Part shown: piece after piece, positions 53,165 through 62,697 of the stretch | Layout: every line of letters starts with the position of its first letter | Position numbering within the stretch: position 1 is the first letter of the stretch | Assembly (NCBI RefSeq): GCF_947501405.1 | Contig: NZ_CANMVK010000001.1 | Location: 1,426,001 to 1,490,000 of the forward strand | Length of the DNA stretch: 64,000 bases | Source: an uncultured Hoeflea sp. | Lineage (GTDB): Bacteria > Pseudomonadota > Alphaproteobacteria > Rhizobiales > Rhizobiaceae | Direction: 5' to 3' | Program-made: the position numbers and the translations under genes | The notes under the pieces: model-generated | Seen by the model: only the letters and a program-made list of their open reading frames with translations | Database searches by the model: none | What the model was told of the DNA's origin: nothing

Positions 53165-53992
53165 ATGGAAAGCTCCAAAGACATCTCCCGCCTGATCGAA
53201 ATCATGGCCGCACTCAGACACCCTGAAACCGGATGCCCCTGGGACATCAAGCAGGATTTTGCCTCGATCAAGCCCTACACGATCGAGGAAGCCTATGAGG
53301 TTGCCGATGCGATCGAGCGCAACGATCCCGACGATCTTTGCGACGAATTGGGTGATCTCTTGTTGCAGGTGGTGTTTCACGCGCGCATGGCCGAGGAAGA
53401 AGGATTGTTTTCCTTTGGCGACGTCGTTGAGGCCATCACCACCAAGATGATCCGCCGCCATCCGCATGTGTTCGAGCGTTCGGACGCGGACACGGACACG
53501 GCCGACAAGGTCAAGGCGCAATGGGCCGACATCAAGGCCGAGGAAAAGCGGGAACGGGCCAGGCGGCGTGCGGCGCGGGGGCTTGCGAGCACGGAGCCGC
53601 AGGGCCAACTGGATGGCGTTCCACGCGCACTGCCCGCGCTGATGGAGGCGCTGAAGCTTCAAGAGGCGGCAAGCCGCGTCGGCTTTGACTGGGGTGCGGC
53701 CGGGCCGGTTCTCGACAAGATCGAGGAGGAAATCGGCGAACTTCGTTCAGCTATTGCGGCCGACCGTGCGGAGGAGGCGAAGGGCGAACTCGGTGATGTG
53801 ATGTTTGCGCTCGCCAACCTGGCGCGGCATCTGAAGTCCGATCCGGAAGACGCGCTCAGATCGACCAACACAAAATTCCGAAATCGTTTCGCACATGTCG
53901 AGGCGGGATTGGCCGAACAGGGCAAGACGCCCGATCAGGCGACGCTTGATGAGATGGAAGCGCTGTGGCAGGCGGCAAAGCGCAAGCCTTGA
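53165..53992 (+). CDS. mazG: Nucleoside triphosphate pyrophosphohydrolase
   Basis: MazG protein of 275 aa with two all-alpha NTP-PPase domains. The first has RHPETGCPWDIKQDF, then EEAYEVADAIERNDPDDLCDELGDLLLQVVFHARMAEE (the EExxE...ExxD metal site); the second has KIEEEIGELRSAIAADR and EAKGELGDVMFALANLARHL. It hydrolyses noncanonical or stringent-response NTPs to monophosphates. It is convergent with hflX, 31 bp apart. The central KAQWADIKAEEKRE linker is typical. Confidence 0.95.
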   Translation: MESSKDISRLIEIMAALRHPETGCPWDIKQDFASIKPYTIEEAYEVADAIERNDPDDLCDELGDLLLQVVFHARMAEEEGLFSFGDVVEAITTKMIRRHPHVFERSDADTDTADKVKAQWADIKAEEKRERARRRAARGLASTEPQGQLDGVPRALPALMEALKLQEAASRVGFDWGAAGPVLDKIEEEIGELRSAIAADRAEEAKGELGDVMFALANLARHLKSDPEDALRSTNTKFRNRFAHVEAGLAEQGKTPDQATLDEMEALWQAAKRKP

Positions 53993-54023
53993 TCTTCTCG
54001 GCGAAGGTTTTCAGGCCGTCAGC

Positions 54024-55334
54024 TCAGAATGCCTCGAGATCCGGTTTGGGTCCATGACCCAGCAACCGGTCGAGATCGGCGCTGTCTGAGGCAGTGAATT
54101 CGGCGGTCAGTTCCACGCCGCCATCCTCATGGTCGATCCGGCTGCGCACCCGGCCGCGCTCATAGATCCAGGACATCACCGTAAGCTGCTCGGGTTCGAG
54201 TTTGACGGTTCTAATGGCCAACTCACCCGAGATGCGGGTTTCGATTGCCGCGAGCAGAGCGTCAACCCCCTCGCCCTCCAGTGCCGAAACGACGAACGCG
54301 TCTCCAGCCGCGGCCCGGGTCCGCAACGCCTCGGCCGTTTCAGGCTCTAGCAGATCGACCTTGTTCCAGACCTCGATCATCCGCCCGGGCTCGCCCGCGC
54401 CGATCCCCAGGCTCTTCAGGATTGCCTCCACATCGCCAGCCTGAGCCGAGCGGTCGGGGTCGGACATGTCACGCACATGCAAGATCAGATCAGCCTCGAC
54501 CACCTCTTCGAGCGTCGCGCGGAAGGCCGCCACCAGATGGGTCGGCAGGTTGGAGATAAAACCCACCGTGTCAGAAAGGATCACGGTGCGGCCATGGGGC
54601 AATTTCAGGCGCCTCAACGTCGGATCGAGCGTCGCGAACAGCATGTCCTCGGCGACTACCTCGGCGCCCGTGAGGCGATTGAACAGCGTGGACTTGCCGG
54701 CATTGGTGTAACCCACCAGCGCAATGATCGGATGTGGCACCTTCTTGCGCTTGGCGCGATGCAATTGTCTCGTGCGGCGAACCTGTTCGAGTTCGCGTTC
54801 AAGCTTGACGATACGGTCCTGCAAAAGCCGCCTGTCGGCCTCGATCTGGGTTTCGCCGGGGCCGCCCATGAAGCCGCCGCCGCCGCGCTGGCGCTCAAGG
54901 TGGGTCCAGCTTCGCACCAGCCGGCCCTTTTGATAGTTGAGATGGGCCAGTTCGACCTGCAGAACGCCTTCCCGGGTGGAGGCGCGCCGGCCGAAAATCT
55001 CGAGAATAAGGCCAGTGCGGTCAATCACCTTGACCTTCCACTGGCGCTCGAGATTGCGTTGCTGAACCGGGGTGAGCGGATGATCGACGATGATCAGCCC
55101 GACGTCACGGACGCTGACGATCGCGCCGATCTCTTCAAGCTTGCCGGTCCCGATCAAGGTTGCCGGACGCGGCTGTGCGACCGGCAGGATCAGGGCTTCG
55201 GCGACATCAAGATCGATTGCGGCGGCCAGGCCGACGGCCTCGGACAGTCTATGGGTGTCGGAGCGGCTTTGCAGCGCCGCGGCATCCGCCTTGGTCGTGC
55301 TTTTGAGCACCGGCACCAGGACAAGCGCAGTCAT
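54024..55334 (-). CDS. hflX: GTPase HflX
   Basis: Ribosome-associated GTPase of 436 aa that splits stalled 70S ribosomes, notably under stress. The N-terminal HflX domain includes LIIVDHPLTPVQQRNLE and RASTREGVLQVELAHLNYQ, then GGGFMGGPGETQIEADRR. The G domain has GYTNAGKSTLFNRLTG (G1), DTVGFISNLPTHL (G3) and WNKVDLL (G4). It lies 75 bp downstream of hfq, the widespread hfq-hflX arrangement. Confidence 0.96.
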   Translation of the reverse strand: MTALVLVPVLKSTTKADAAALQSRSDTHRLSEAVGLAAAIDLDVAEALILPVAQPRPATLIGTGKLEEIGAIVSVRDVGLIIVDHPLTPVQQRNLERQWKVKVIDRTGLILEIFGRRASTREGVLQVELAHLNYQKGRLVRSWTHLERQRGGGGFMGGPGETQIEADRRLLQDRIVKLERELEQVRRTRQLHRAKRKKVPHPIIALVGYTNAGKSTLFNRLTGAEVVAEDMLFATLDPTLRRLKLPHGRTVILSDTVGFISNLPTHLVAAFRATLEEVVEADLILHVRDMSDPDRSAQAGDVEAILKSLGIGAGEPGRMIEVWNKVDLLEPETAEALRTRAAAGDAFVVSALEGEGVDALLAAIETRISGELAIRTVKLEPEQLTVMSWIYERGRVRSRIDHEDGGVELTAEFTASDSADLDRLLGHGPKPDLEAF

Positions 55335-55409
55335 GGGATCCGATGGCGAGCTGCCGTCGGTTCCCCCGGATTGGGAATTCGTGAATTCGTGAGAGATGGA
55401 TGTCTCCCG

Positions 55410-55658
55410 TCAGGCGCCGTTGCCGGCGTCTTCGTTTTCGAACATCTGCACTGGCTGGCTGGGCATGATGGTGGAGATCGCATGCTTGTAGACAAGCTGC
55501 GAATGCCCGTCGCGCCTTAACAACACGCAAAAATTGTCAAAAGACGTCACCACGCCGGTCAATTTCACCCCGTTGATCAGGAAGATCGTAAGGGAAATTT
55601 TTTGCTTCCGCACCGTGTTGAGAAAGAGGTCTTGCAGGTTCTGTGAACGCTCCGCCAT
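55410..55658 (-). CDS. hfq: RNA chaperone Hfq
   Basis: Sm-like hexameric RNA chaperone of 82 aa. [20 protein letters not shown] is the Sm1 start, [32 protein letters not shown] the Sm2 motif with the YKHA signature. It promotes small RNA-mRNA pairing, and in rhizobia it also controls nitrogen fixation and ntr genes. The C-terminal tail is short (EDAGNGA), as usual in alphaproteobacteria. The promoter lies in the 282-bp gap to trkH. Confidence 0.97.
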   Translation of the reverse strand: MAERSQNLQDLFLNTVRKQKISLTIFLINGVKLTGVVTSFDNFCVLLRRDGHSQLVYKHAISTIMPSQPVQMFENEDAGNGA

Positions 55659-55940
55659 CGCGCCTTGTCATCCGTCTTTTTCTTGCCTGCCAATGCAGGA
55701 CATCACCGCACCCACCCGAAGCTTGCTCGCAATGCCCGATTCCGGATCGAAATGGGCGCCGGCCTTTCGGCCTTCCGTTACGTCAAGTCCCGAACACTGT
55801 TGTTCCCTCTGACAGACAGATTTGTTGTTGTTTGCCGCTGACAGAATTTGCTCATCCGAACGATCACCAGAAGATCATTGTTGCGGTGGTTTGTAAACAC
55901 TTGTTTTTTTGGCGTCGCCCGCCCATGGCAGGCGCGGAAT

Positions 55941-57410
55941 TCAGCGGTTAAACCAATAGCGCAGGTTGAAAACTGCAAAGATCACCATGACTTCGAGCCG
56001 TCCCAGGGTCATGACCATAATGCCTGCGAACTTGGCCGGGGCGGGCATGTCGGCCATTTCCGGCCACGCCTGATTTGCAGGATCGGTCGCAAATACCGGC
56101 GGAATCAGCGCGTCATAAACCGGGCCCGCATTGGAAAACAGGGCAATTGCCATCGCGATCCCCGCCTCAAATCCGGTGGCGGTGAGCGACAACACCAGCG
56201 ATGCGGTCGCCACGATCAACAGCGACAGCGCGAAATAGGTCCAGATCGCCTGCATGCCCGGTTCGTCAATCTGATAGCGGCCGAACCGAAGGCTGGAAAC
56301 ACTGGATGGATACACCAGCCGGTTGAGCTCTCTGGCGGAGTGGATACCCATTGCCGACACGCGATAGATCTTGAAGCCGCCGGTCGTTGAGTAGATGCCG
56401 CCGCCGATCAGCACCACCAGCAGGACGATGATTTCAGGCCACAGGGCGATCACCCCGGGGCGGCTTTCAATGCCGCTTGTGGCAATCAAAGAGGTGGCCG
56501 CAAGCACGCTTTCAACAAAGATCGGGCCGAGATCGGCGCCGCCGGAAACCGCCGAAAGCCGGGCCGCAAACAGCACTGCAAAGACCAGGATCGCAACGAG
56601 AACGATGAAGATCTCAGGATTTGCCCGGATGAAGCGCCGGGGTGTGCGGAAAAGCCGCTGACGCCAAAACACGCTGACGGTGCCCAGCGCCAACCCGACC
56701 GCCAGCACCAGTTGCGCGGCCGTACCGGCATGGTCTTCAAGCGCACCGTCGAACGGCAGAAAACCGCCGGTGGCAATGGCAATCATTGCCATCATCGCCG
56801 CCAGCGGTCCCGTGACGCCCGCCAGCATCAGCGCGATGAAAATCGCAAGGGTGATGACCACGTACTGTGCCAGCACACCGCGAAACCCAGCCAGTTCCAC
56901 CGTCATATCGTTGGCGTGACCGGTGATAATTCTGCGGTCGCCGCCCGGCAGACCGCCAAAGCCGCCCGGCGCCAGCACATGGATGATGGAGATCAGCGTG
57001 AGAAAACCGCCATACCATTCCAACGTCGCGCGCCAGAACAATATCGCCCGCGGCGCGGTTTCGCGCGGCAGCAAGGTCGAGCCCGAGGTCGTCAGCGCCG
57101 CCACTGCCTCAAACCAGGCGTCAATCCAGGACAGGCCGGCAAGGGCTGCGAAGGACACAGCTGCCATAATCGGCAGGATGATCCAGAGCGCCACCAGCGC
57201 CAGATAGCCCGAGGCGCGGCCCAGCCGCCGCTCGAACCCGGCAATCGCGCCAAGCACCATCAAAGCCGTGAACACGCCGAGCGCGCCGATCAGCAGCATC
57301 GACAGCGCCAGGTCGCGCATGCCGTCGGAAATGGCAAACAGCACCGCCGGCGCGATCAGCGCGAACATCACGGCCACCGAGACCGCCAGCACATGGAGAA
57401 GACCAAGCAC
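55941..57410 (-). CDS. trkH: Trk-type potassium uptake protein TrkH
   Basis: Inner-membrane K+ channel-like subunit of 489 aa with four repeats of M1-P-M2 helices. Selectivity loops are visible near ALTTSGSTLLPR, AIATGGFLPFDG, SLIATSGIESRP and ALFSNAGPVYDALI. The start is GTG 57410, 4 bp after the trkA stop, which couples the two. TrkH needs the nucleotide-binding TrkA subunit encoded upstream. No K+-dependent riboswitch or kdp gene was seen. Confidence 0.94.
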   Translation of the reverse strand: MLGLLHVLAVSVAVMFALIAPAVLFAISDGMRDLALSMLLIGALGVFTALMVLGAIAGFERRLGRASGYLALVALWIILPIMAAVSFAALAGLSWIDAWFEAVAALTTSGSTLLPRETAPRAILFWRATLEWYGGFLTLISIIHVLAPGGFGGLPGGDRRIITGHANDMTVELAGFRGVLAQYVVITLAIFIALMLAGVTGPLAAMMAMIAIATGGFLPFDGALEDHAGTAAQLVLAVGLALGTVSVFWRQRLFRTPRRFIRANPEIFIVLVAILVFAVLFAARLSAVSGGADLGPIFVESVLAATSLIATSGIESRPGVIALWPEIIVLLVVLIGGGIYSTTGGFKIYRVSAMGIHSARELNRLVYPSSVSSLRFGRYQIDEPGMQAIWTYFALSLLIVATASLVLSLTATGFEAGIAMAIALFSNAGPVYDALIPPVFATDPANQAWPEMADMPAPAKFAGIMVMTLGRLEVMVIFAVFNLRYWFNR

Positions 57411-57414
57411 CGGA

Positions 57415-58791
57415 CTAGAAAAACTCGAGGCTGACGCGGAACATCTGCTCCACGTGGCGCACCGAATCGAGGTCTGCGAACATCACTACGCGATCCTTGG
57501 CCTTGATCTTGGCCGCGCCGTCCGGCCGCAACACCTGCTTGTCGCGATAGATCGCCCCGATGCGAACGCCGTCAGGCAGGTTGAGACTGCGCAACGGCCG
57601 GCCGACCAGCGGCGAGGTTTCAAGCGCTTCCGCCTCAATAACCTCGGCCGCCCCCTTCTGCACCGAATAGACGGCCCGGATGCGGCCGCGGCGAACGTGC
57701 TGGAGAATGCGCGAAATGGTGACGGCGCGCGGGTTGATATGCGCGTCAATGCCCAGCGTCTTGGTGAAGGATTGAAAGGACGGATTGTTGATCAGTGTCA
57801 GATTGGCCTTGCAGCCCAGACGCTTGGCCATCACTGACGACAGGATGTTGACCTGATCATCATTGGTCAGCGCCACCATCAAATCGGCATTCTGGATATC
57901 GGCTTCGACCAGAATGTTCTGATCGAGGGCGGATCCGTTGAGCACCACCGTGCGGCTCAGCGAATCGGCGACCGACACCGCGCGGGCCCGGTCGGCCTCG
58001 ATAATCTTGACCTTGGTCTTGGGCTGGCGTTCCTCGATGGCGGCTGCGACGTAGTAGCCGATATTACCGCCGCCGGAGATGACGATGCGTCCCGCCTCCT
58101 GCTCTTCATGTCCGAACAGGCCCAGAGTGCGGCGCACATGGTCGCGATCGCACACCACATAGGCCAGGTCGCCGGTCTCGAGTTGGTCGGTGGAATGGGG
58201 CACAAACAGCTTGTCGTGACGCCAGACGCCAACAACAGTCGCCACCAGATCGGGAAACAGTTCGCTCAACTGCACCAGCGGCGTGTTGACCACCGGGCAA
58301 TCCTCAAGGCACTCAATCGCCACCATTGCCACCCGGTCATCGGCAAACCGCACCGCATCGGTGGCGCCGGGCAGCGCAATCCGCCTGAGCACCATCTGGC
58401 CAACCTCGACTTCGGGCGAGATGATCACGTCAATGGGCATGTTGTCGCGCGAGAACAGGTCTGACCAGTGGGATTTCAAATAGGGCTGGGCGCGGATGCG
58501 CGCGATCTTGGTGGGCACGTTGAAGATCGAATGGGCAACCTGGCAGGCCACCATGTTGATCTCATCATAGAGCGTGACGGCGATGATCATGTCCGCCTGG
58601 TCAGCGCCGGCCTGAGCGAGCACATCGGGATGGGCGCCGTGGCCGACATAGCTGCGCACATCCAATGTGTCGCGGATCGCCTGAGCAAGCGTGGCCGACG
58701 TGTCGATTACCGAAACGTCGTTGTCTTCAGCAGCGAGGCGCTCTGCTATGCCGTAGCCGACCCGACCCGCACCGCAAATGATGACCTTCAT
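57415..58791 (-). CDS. trkA: Trk system potassium transporter regulatory subunit TrkA
   Basis: Cytoplasmic NAD(H)-binding regulator of 458 aa. It has two RCK repeats: the first opens MKVIICGAGRVGYGIAERLAAEDNDVSVIDTS (GxGxxG Rossmann), the second RIVISGGGNIGYYVAAAIEERQ. Each is followed by a TrkA_C domain. It gates TrkH in response to nucleotides. It sits between ntrX and trkH, an order conserved in Rhizobiales. Confidence 0.95.
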   Translation of the reverse strand: MKVIICGAGRVGYGIAERLAAEDNDVSVIDTSATLAQAIRDTLDVRSYVGHGAHPDVLAQAGADQADMIIAVTLYDEINMVACQVAHSIFNVPTKIARIRAQPYLKSHWSDLFSRDNMPIDVIISPEVEVGQMVLRRIALPGATDAVRFADDRVAMVAIECLEDCPVVNTPLVQLSELFPDLVATVVGVWRHDKLFVPHSTDQLETGDLAYVVCDRDHVRRTLGLFGHEEQEAGRIVISGGGNIGYYVAAAIEERQPKTKVKIIEADRARAVSVADSLSRTVVLNGSALDQNILVEADIQNADLMVALTNDDQVNILSSVMAKRLGCKANLTLINNPSFQSFTKTLGIDAHINPRAVTISRILQHVRRGRIRAVYSVQKGAAEVIEAEALETSPLVGRPLRSLNLPDGVRIGAIYRDKQVLRPDGAAKIKAKDRVVMFADLDSVRHVEQMFRVSLEFF

Positions 58792-58870
58792 GCCTGTCCC
58801 CTTGCCCGTCGTTCAGGCGTCGAGCCCGCCGCCCGGCGCGCGCCGCCCGCGGTGCATATATGTCAACCGC

Positions 58871-60235
58871 TTATACGCCAAGCGATTTCAATTTGCGATG
58901 CAGCGCCGAGCGTTCCATTCCGACAAATTCCGCAGTCCGCGAAATGTTTCCGCCAAAGCGGTTGATTTGAGCAATCAGGTAATCGCGCTCGAACAACTCG
59001 CGGGCTTCACGCAACGGCAGCGTCATGATCTGGTTCGATCCGGCGGCCGAGGTCTTGGGCAGCATGTCGGAAACATCGTCAGGCAGCATATCGGCACTGA
59101 TGACCGTCTCCGGTCCATCCGAACGCGCCAGAATCATCAACCGTTCCATATAGTTGCGCAATTGCCGGATATTGCCTGGCCAGGTGTGGGCCTGAATCAC
59201 AGCAAGCGCGTCCTCACCGATGCGCCGGTTTTTGATCCCGGCCTGCTCGGACACCTGGCGCATGAACATATCGACCAAGAAAGGAATGTCCTCGCGCCGC
59301 TCGCTGAGCGAAGGCACCTTGATCGGCACCACGGCTAGCCGGTGATAGAGGTCCTCGCGGAACTCGCCTTCGGAGATCAGTTGCTCGAGATTGCGCGCGG
59401 TGGACGAGATGACCCGGACATCGACCTTGACCCGCTTGGTTCCGCCAACCCGCTCGAATTGCTGATCAACCAGCACCCGCAGGATCTTGTTCTGGGTGCC
59501 GCGCGGCATATCGGCCACCTCGTCGAGATAGAGAATGCCGCCATGGGCTTCCTCGAGCGCACCGACCTTGCGTTCGTGACTGGCCGCACTTTCCGTGCCG
59601 AACAGCGCCACTTCCATTCGTTCAGGGGTGATCGCGGCGGCGTTGAGCACCACGAAGGGACCGCCCGCGCGACTGGATTTGCGGTGAATGAGCCGCGCCA
59701 CCAATTCCTTGCCTGAGCCAGATGGTCCGAGAATCATCACCCGGCTGTTGGTGGGCGCGATCTTGTCGATGGTCTGCTTGAGCTGAGAAACCGCAACCGA
59801 GGTGCCAATCAGTTCCACCGCATCGCCGGAGCGGCGCTTGAGCTCGGTGACCTCGCGTTTGAGCTTGGAGGTTTCGAGCGCCCGCTCGGCCACCAACAGC
59901 AGGCGGTCGGCCTTGAACGGTTTTTCGATGAAATCATAGGCGCCGCGCTTGATGGCCGACACCGCGGTCTCGACATTGCCATGGCCGGAGATCATCACCA
60001 CCGGCAGATCCGGATAACGCGCCTTGATCTCATCGAGCAACGCCAGGCCGTCGAGCCGGCTGCCCTGCAGCCAGATGTCGAGAAAGACCAGCCGAGGCAC
60101 CCGGTCATTGATAGCGGCAAGCGCCGAATCGCTGTCGGCTGCCATCCGGGTTTCGTGGCCCTCATCGTCGAGAATGCCCGACACGATCTCGCGAATATCG
60201 GCCTCGTCGTCAACAACCAGAATATCAGACGCCAT
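58871..60235 (-). CDS. ntrX: Response regulator NtrX
   Basis: Response regulator of 454 aa partnered by NtrY. The receiver domain has D10, D11 and phospho-acceptor D53 (FLDIWLQGSR). The AAA+ domain has the Walker A GPSGSGKE at 170-177 and Walker B ILYLDE at 234-239, and the C-terminal Fis-type HTH ends ERSALHRKLKSLGV. The sigma-54 contact motif GAFTGA is missing: its place (about 214-226) reads GTESAASHERKVG. So it probably does not activate sigma-54 promoters itself. AAGGAG precedes ATG 60235 (an ATG 3 bp upstream is also possible), and the start overlaps ntrY by 11 bp. Confidence 0.94.
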   Translation of the reverse strand: MASDILVVDDEADIREIVSGILDDEGHETRMAADSDSALAAINDRVPRLVFLDIWLQGSRLDGLALLDEIKARYPDLPVVMISGHGNVETAVSAIKRGAYDFIEKPFKADRLLLVAERALETSKLKREVTELKRRSGDAVELIGTSVAVSQLKQTIDKIAPTNSRVMILGPSGSGKELVARLIHRKSSRAGGPFVVLNAAAITPERMEVALFGTESAASHERKVGALEEAHGGILYLDEVADMPRGTQNKILRVLVDQQFERVGGTKRVKVDVRVISSTARNLEQLISEGEFREDLYHRLAVVPIKVPSLSERREDIPFLVDMFMRQVSEQAGIKNRRIGEDALAVIQAHTWPGNIRQLRNYMERLMILARSDGPETVISADMLPDDVSDMLPKTSAAGSNQIMTLPLREARELFERDYLIAQINRFGGNISRTAEFVGMERSALHRKLKSLGV

Positions 60236-62573
60236 CATTCGCTCCTTGGTGGTCTTGTTCTTGTTGGGCCGGATCCTGTGTGACCGCGTCCTGGGCAACA
60301 GCGGGAGGCGGGAGTTGATCGATTTCACCGGCTTCCACAGGAAGGCGAATTGTGATCATCGCCCCCCTGCCCCCGTCGACCTCTTCCGGCGCGTCGCCCA
60401 GTTGGATCGATCCGCCATGATCGTCGATAATCTTCTTGACGATGGCCAGGCCAAGCCCGGTGCCCTTTTCACGCATTGTCATATAGGGCTCGAGCAGCCG
60501 GTGCCGGTTCTCGCCCGGCAGGCCGCGGCCATTGTCGATGATGTCGACCAGCACTTCATGCCCGTCCGTTGACATGGCGGCACGGACAATCACCTTCTTG
60601 CCGTCGCGCTCGGCGTCGACCGGCACCGCATCAATGGCTTCGGTGGCGTTCTTGATCAGATTCCCGAACGCCTGGCCGAGCATCCGCGGATCGAACTGAC
60701 CCTCCAGCGGCAAATCGGGAAACTGCCGCTCAAAAGCGATGTCGCTGCGGCTGACTTCCTGCAGGAAGGTGGCGTCTTTGAGAATCTCACGCAGATCGCT
60801 GCGCGATTTAGAGGGTTTGGGCATCCGCGCGAAGGAGGAGAACTCATCGACCATACGGCCAATGTCTTCCACCTGACGGACGATGGTGGTGGTGCACTGG
60901 TCAAACACCGCACGGTCCTCGTCGGGAATCTGCCGGCCGTAGCGGCGGCGGATGCGCTCGGCGGAGAGCTGGATCGGGGTCAGCGGGTTCTTGATTTCGT
61001 GGGCAATGCGGCGCGCGACATCGGCCCAGGCGGTGGAGCGCTGAGCAATTACCAAATCGGTGATGTCATCGAGGGTGACGACGAAGGATTCGAGACCATC
61101 ATGGGCCTCCTCGCGGGTTACCTTGACATTCAAGGTCCGCTCTTTGCCGCCGCGACTGAGAGTGATCTGGGCCCGCGCGTCGGCCCTTGGCCGCATCGCG
61201 GCTTCGGCCATGACGGTTTCGAATTCAGGGGCCAGATCCAAAAAGGCGCGTCCGATCACATCGTCGGCGCCATCGCCGAGAATCTGCCGCGCAGACCGGT
61301 TGGCAATGGTCACAGCACCGGCGTGATCGACGCCAACCACGCCTGCGGAAACGCCTGACAACACCGCCTCGGTGAAACGACGGCGGTCATCGATCTGGTC
61401 CTTGGCGGACAGGATCTCGTCGCGCTGGGTGCGGATCTGGACGATCATGTTGTTGAAGGTCTGGGCCAGCGAGCCGACGTCGCCATCCGAGGCATGCACC
61501 GGAACCGCGACATCGAGATTGCCGCTGGCAACCGCGTCTGAAGCGCCAATCAGGATCCGGATTGGCCGCACCAGCCGGTCGGCCACGGCGATGGCGGTCC
61601 AGATCGCCGCCAGAAGCACGATAAGTGCAAAGCCGAGATAGAGAATGCCAAACGCCAGTTGCAGCGGTGCGCGGCCCTGCTCCAGGGCCTGATACTCCAG
61701 TGTGGCTTCTTCCATCTGCCGCATCGAGCGCATGACTTCGGGATCGACCACACGCACCGTGTAGAGCAACGCGCCGTCGATCTGCTGCATCGGGATCAAG
61801 GCACCCACCAGATTGGTCACACCGGGCGGGATCAGGGTCGGTTGTCCCTGAAGCGCATCCTTGAGCGCCTGTTCCGGCACCGCAGGCAAGGGACGCTCGG
61901 TTCGAATATCGGCCTGCAGAATAACGCTTCCGTCCTCGCGGATGAGAAAGGCCCCGAGCAAGCCGCGGCCGGAGGCCTGGCGGGTCATGAATTGGGCGAA
62001 ACCGACCCGGTCGAGCCGGTACAACGAACCGGCATTGTCCAGATCATTGGCCATCGAGACCGTCTGACCCTGAAGAAAGCGTGCATTTTCAAGCACATAA
62101 GCCTGCGCCACCGACAACGAGGAATTGACGATGGATTTGGTGCGCAGCGAAAACCAGCGGTCAAGACCGACATCGAGCGTGATCGAGGCGACAATGGCAA
62201 CCAGGATCGCGGGTAAAATGGCGACGATCGAGAACAGCGCCACCACCCGGATGTGCAGCTTGGCGGCGGCCTTGCCGCGACGACGCGCGCGCAGCAGCAT
62301 GCGGATTTCGAGAAAAACCAGCGTCACCAGGCCAATGACGAAAACCAGGTTAATCACGACGGCGCCCAGCACCACCTGATCCACCGGCTCGATCGGTGTG
62401 AGCCCCAGCAAAACCGCGAAGGATATCAGCGCACTCAGGAACGCCGAGACGACCAGGGCAATGCCCGGCAGCGTGAACAGGTTACGGCGCTGCACGCCAT
62501 CAATTGGCTGCGGTTCAGCGGCACGGTCGGCGCGCGCGGGCGTGTGGGGAGCGGAAACCGTCTCAATCACCAT
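60225..62573 (-). CDS. ntrY: Sensor histidine kinase NtrY
   Basis: Membrane sensor kinase of 782 aa. Several N-terminal helices (LVVSAFLSALISFAVLLGL, VVLGAVVINLVFVIGLVTLVFL, VALFSIVAILPAILVAIVASI) are followed by a periplasmic loop, a further helix, HAMP (DRLVRPIRILIGASDAVASGNL), a PAS domain and the kinase core. The phosphorylated His is H525 in IAHEIKNPLTPIQ; the N box (LIKNATEAI) and G boxes (DNGRGLPGENR, GTGLGLAIVK) are present. It senses nitrogen- or redox-related signals in alphaproteobacteria. It overlaps ntrX and lies 125 bp from ntrC. Confidence 0.95.
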   Translation of the reverse strand: MVIETVSAPHTPARADRAAEPQPIDGVQRRNLFTLPGIALVVSAFLSALISFAVLLGLTPIEPVDQVVLGAVVINLVFVIGLVTLVFLEIRMLLRARRRGKAAAKLHIRVVALFSIVAILPAILVAIVASITLDVGLDRWFSLRTKSIVNSSLSVAQAYVLENARFLQGQTVSMANDLDNAGSLYRLDRVGFAQFMTRQASGRGLLGAFLIREDGSVILQADIRTERPLPAVPEQALKDALQGQPTLIPPGVTNLVGALIPMQQIDGALLYTVRVVDPEVMRSMRQMEEATLEYQALEQGRAPLQLAFGILYLGFALIVLLAAIWTAIAVADRLVRPIRILIGASDAVASGNLDVAVPVHASDGDVGSLAQTFNNMIVQIRTQRDEILSAKDQIDDRRRFTEAVLSGVSAGVVGVDHAGAVTIANRSARQILGDGADDVIGRAFLDLAPEFETVMAEAAMRPRADARAQITLSRGGKERTLNVKVTREEAHDGLESFVVTLDDITDLVIAQRSTAWADVARRIAHEIKNPLTPIQLSAERIRRRYGRQIPDEDRAVFDQCTTTIVRQVEDIGRMVDEFSSFARMPKPSKSRSDLREILKDATFLQEVSRSDIAFERQFPDLPLEGQFDPRMLGQAFGNLIKNATEAIDAVPVDAERDGKKVIVRAAMSTDGHEVLVDIIDNGRGLPGENRHRLLEPYMTMREKGTGLGLAIVKKIIDDHGGSIQLGDAPEEVDGGRGAMITIRLPVEAGEIDQLPPPAVAQDAVTQDPAQQEQDHQGANDGV

Positions 62574-62697
62574 CAGCCGCTCCTATTGCCTCACCATCAT
62601 CGTTGCGAATGAGCAACAGAATGTGGCGAAATTGCAACTGCTTCCCTGGGCTGTCAACCCGTAAGACTTGGCAGATGGGCTAGCGGCCGAGTGGCAT

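Noticed and set aside
55659-55940. Possible small RNA or terminator between hfq and trkH (GC-rich hairpin CGCCCGCC-cat-GGCAGGCG near 55916)
   Set aside because: The hairpin has no T run after it on either strand. The T run at about 55902-55908 comes before it on the plus strand, so it is not a proper terminator, and no sRNA promoter was identified.
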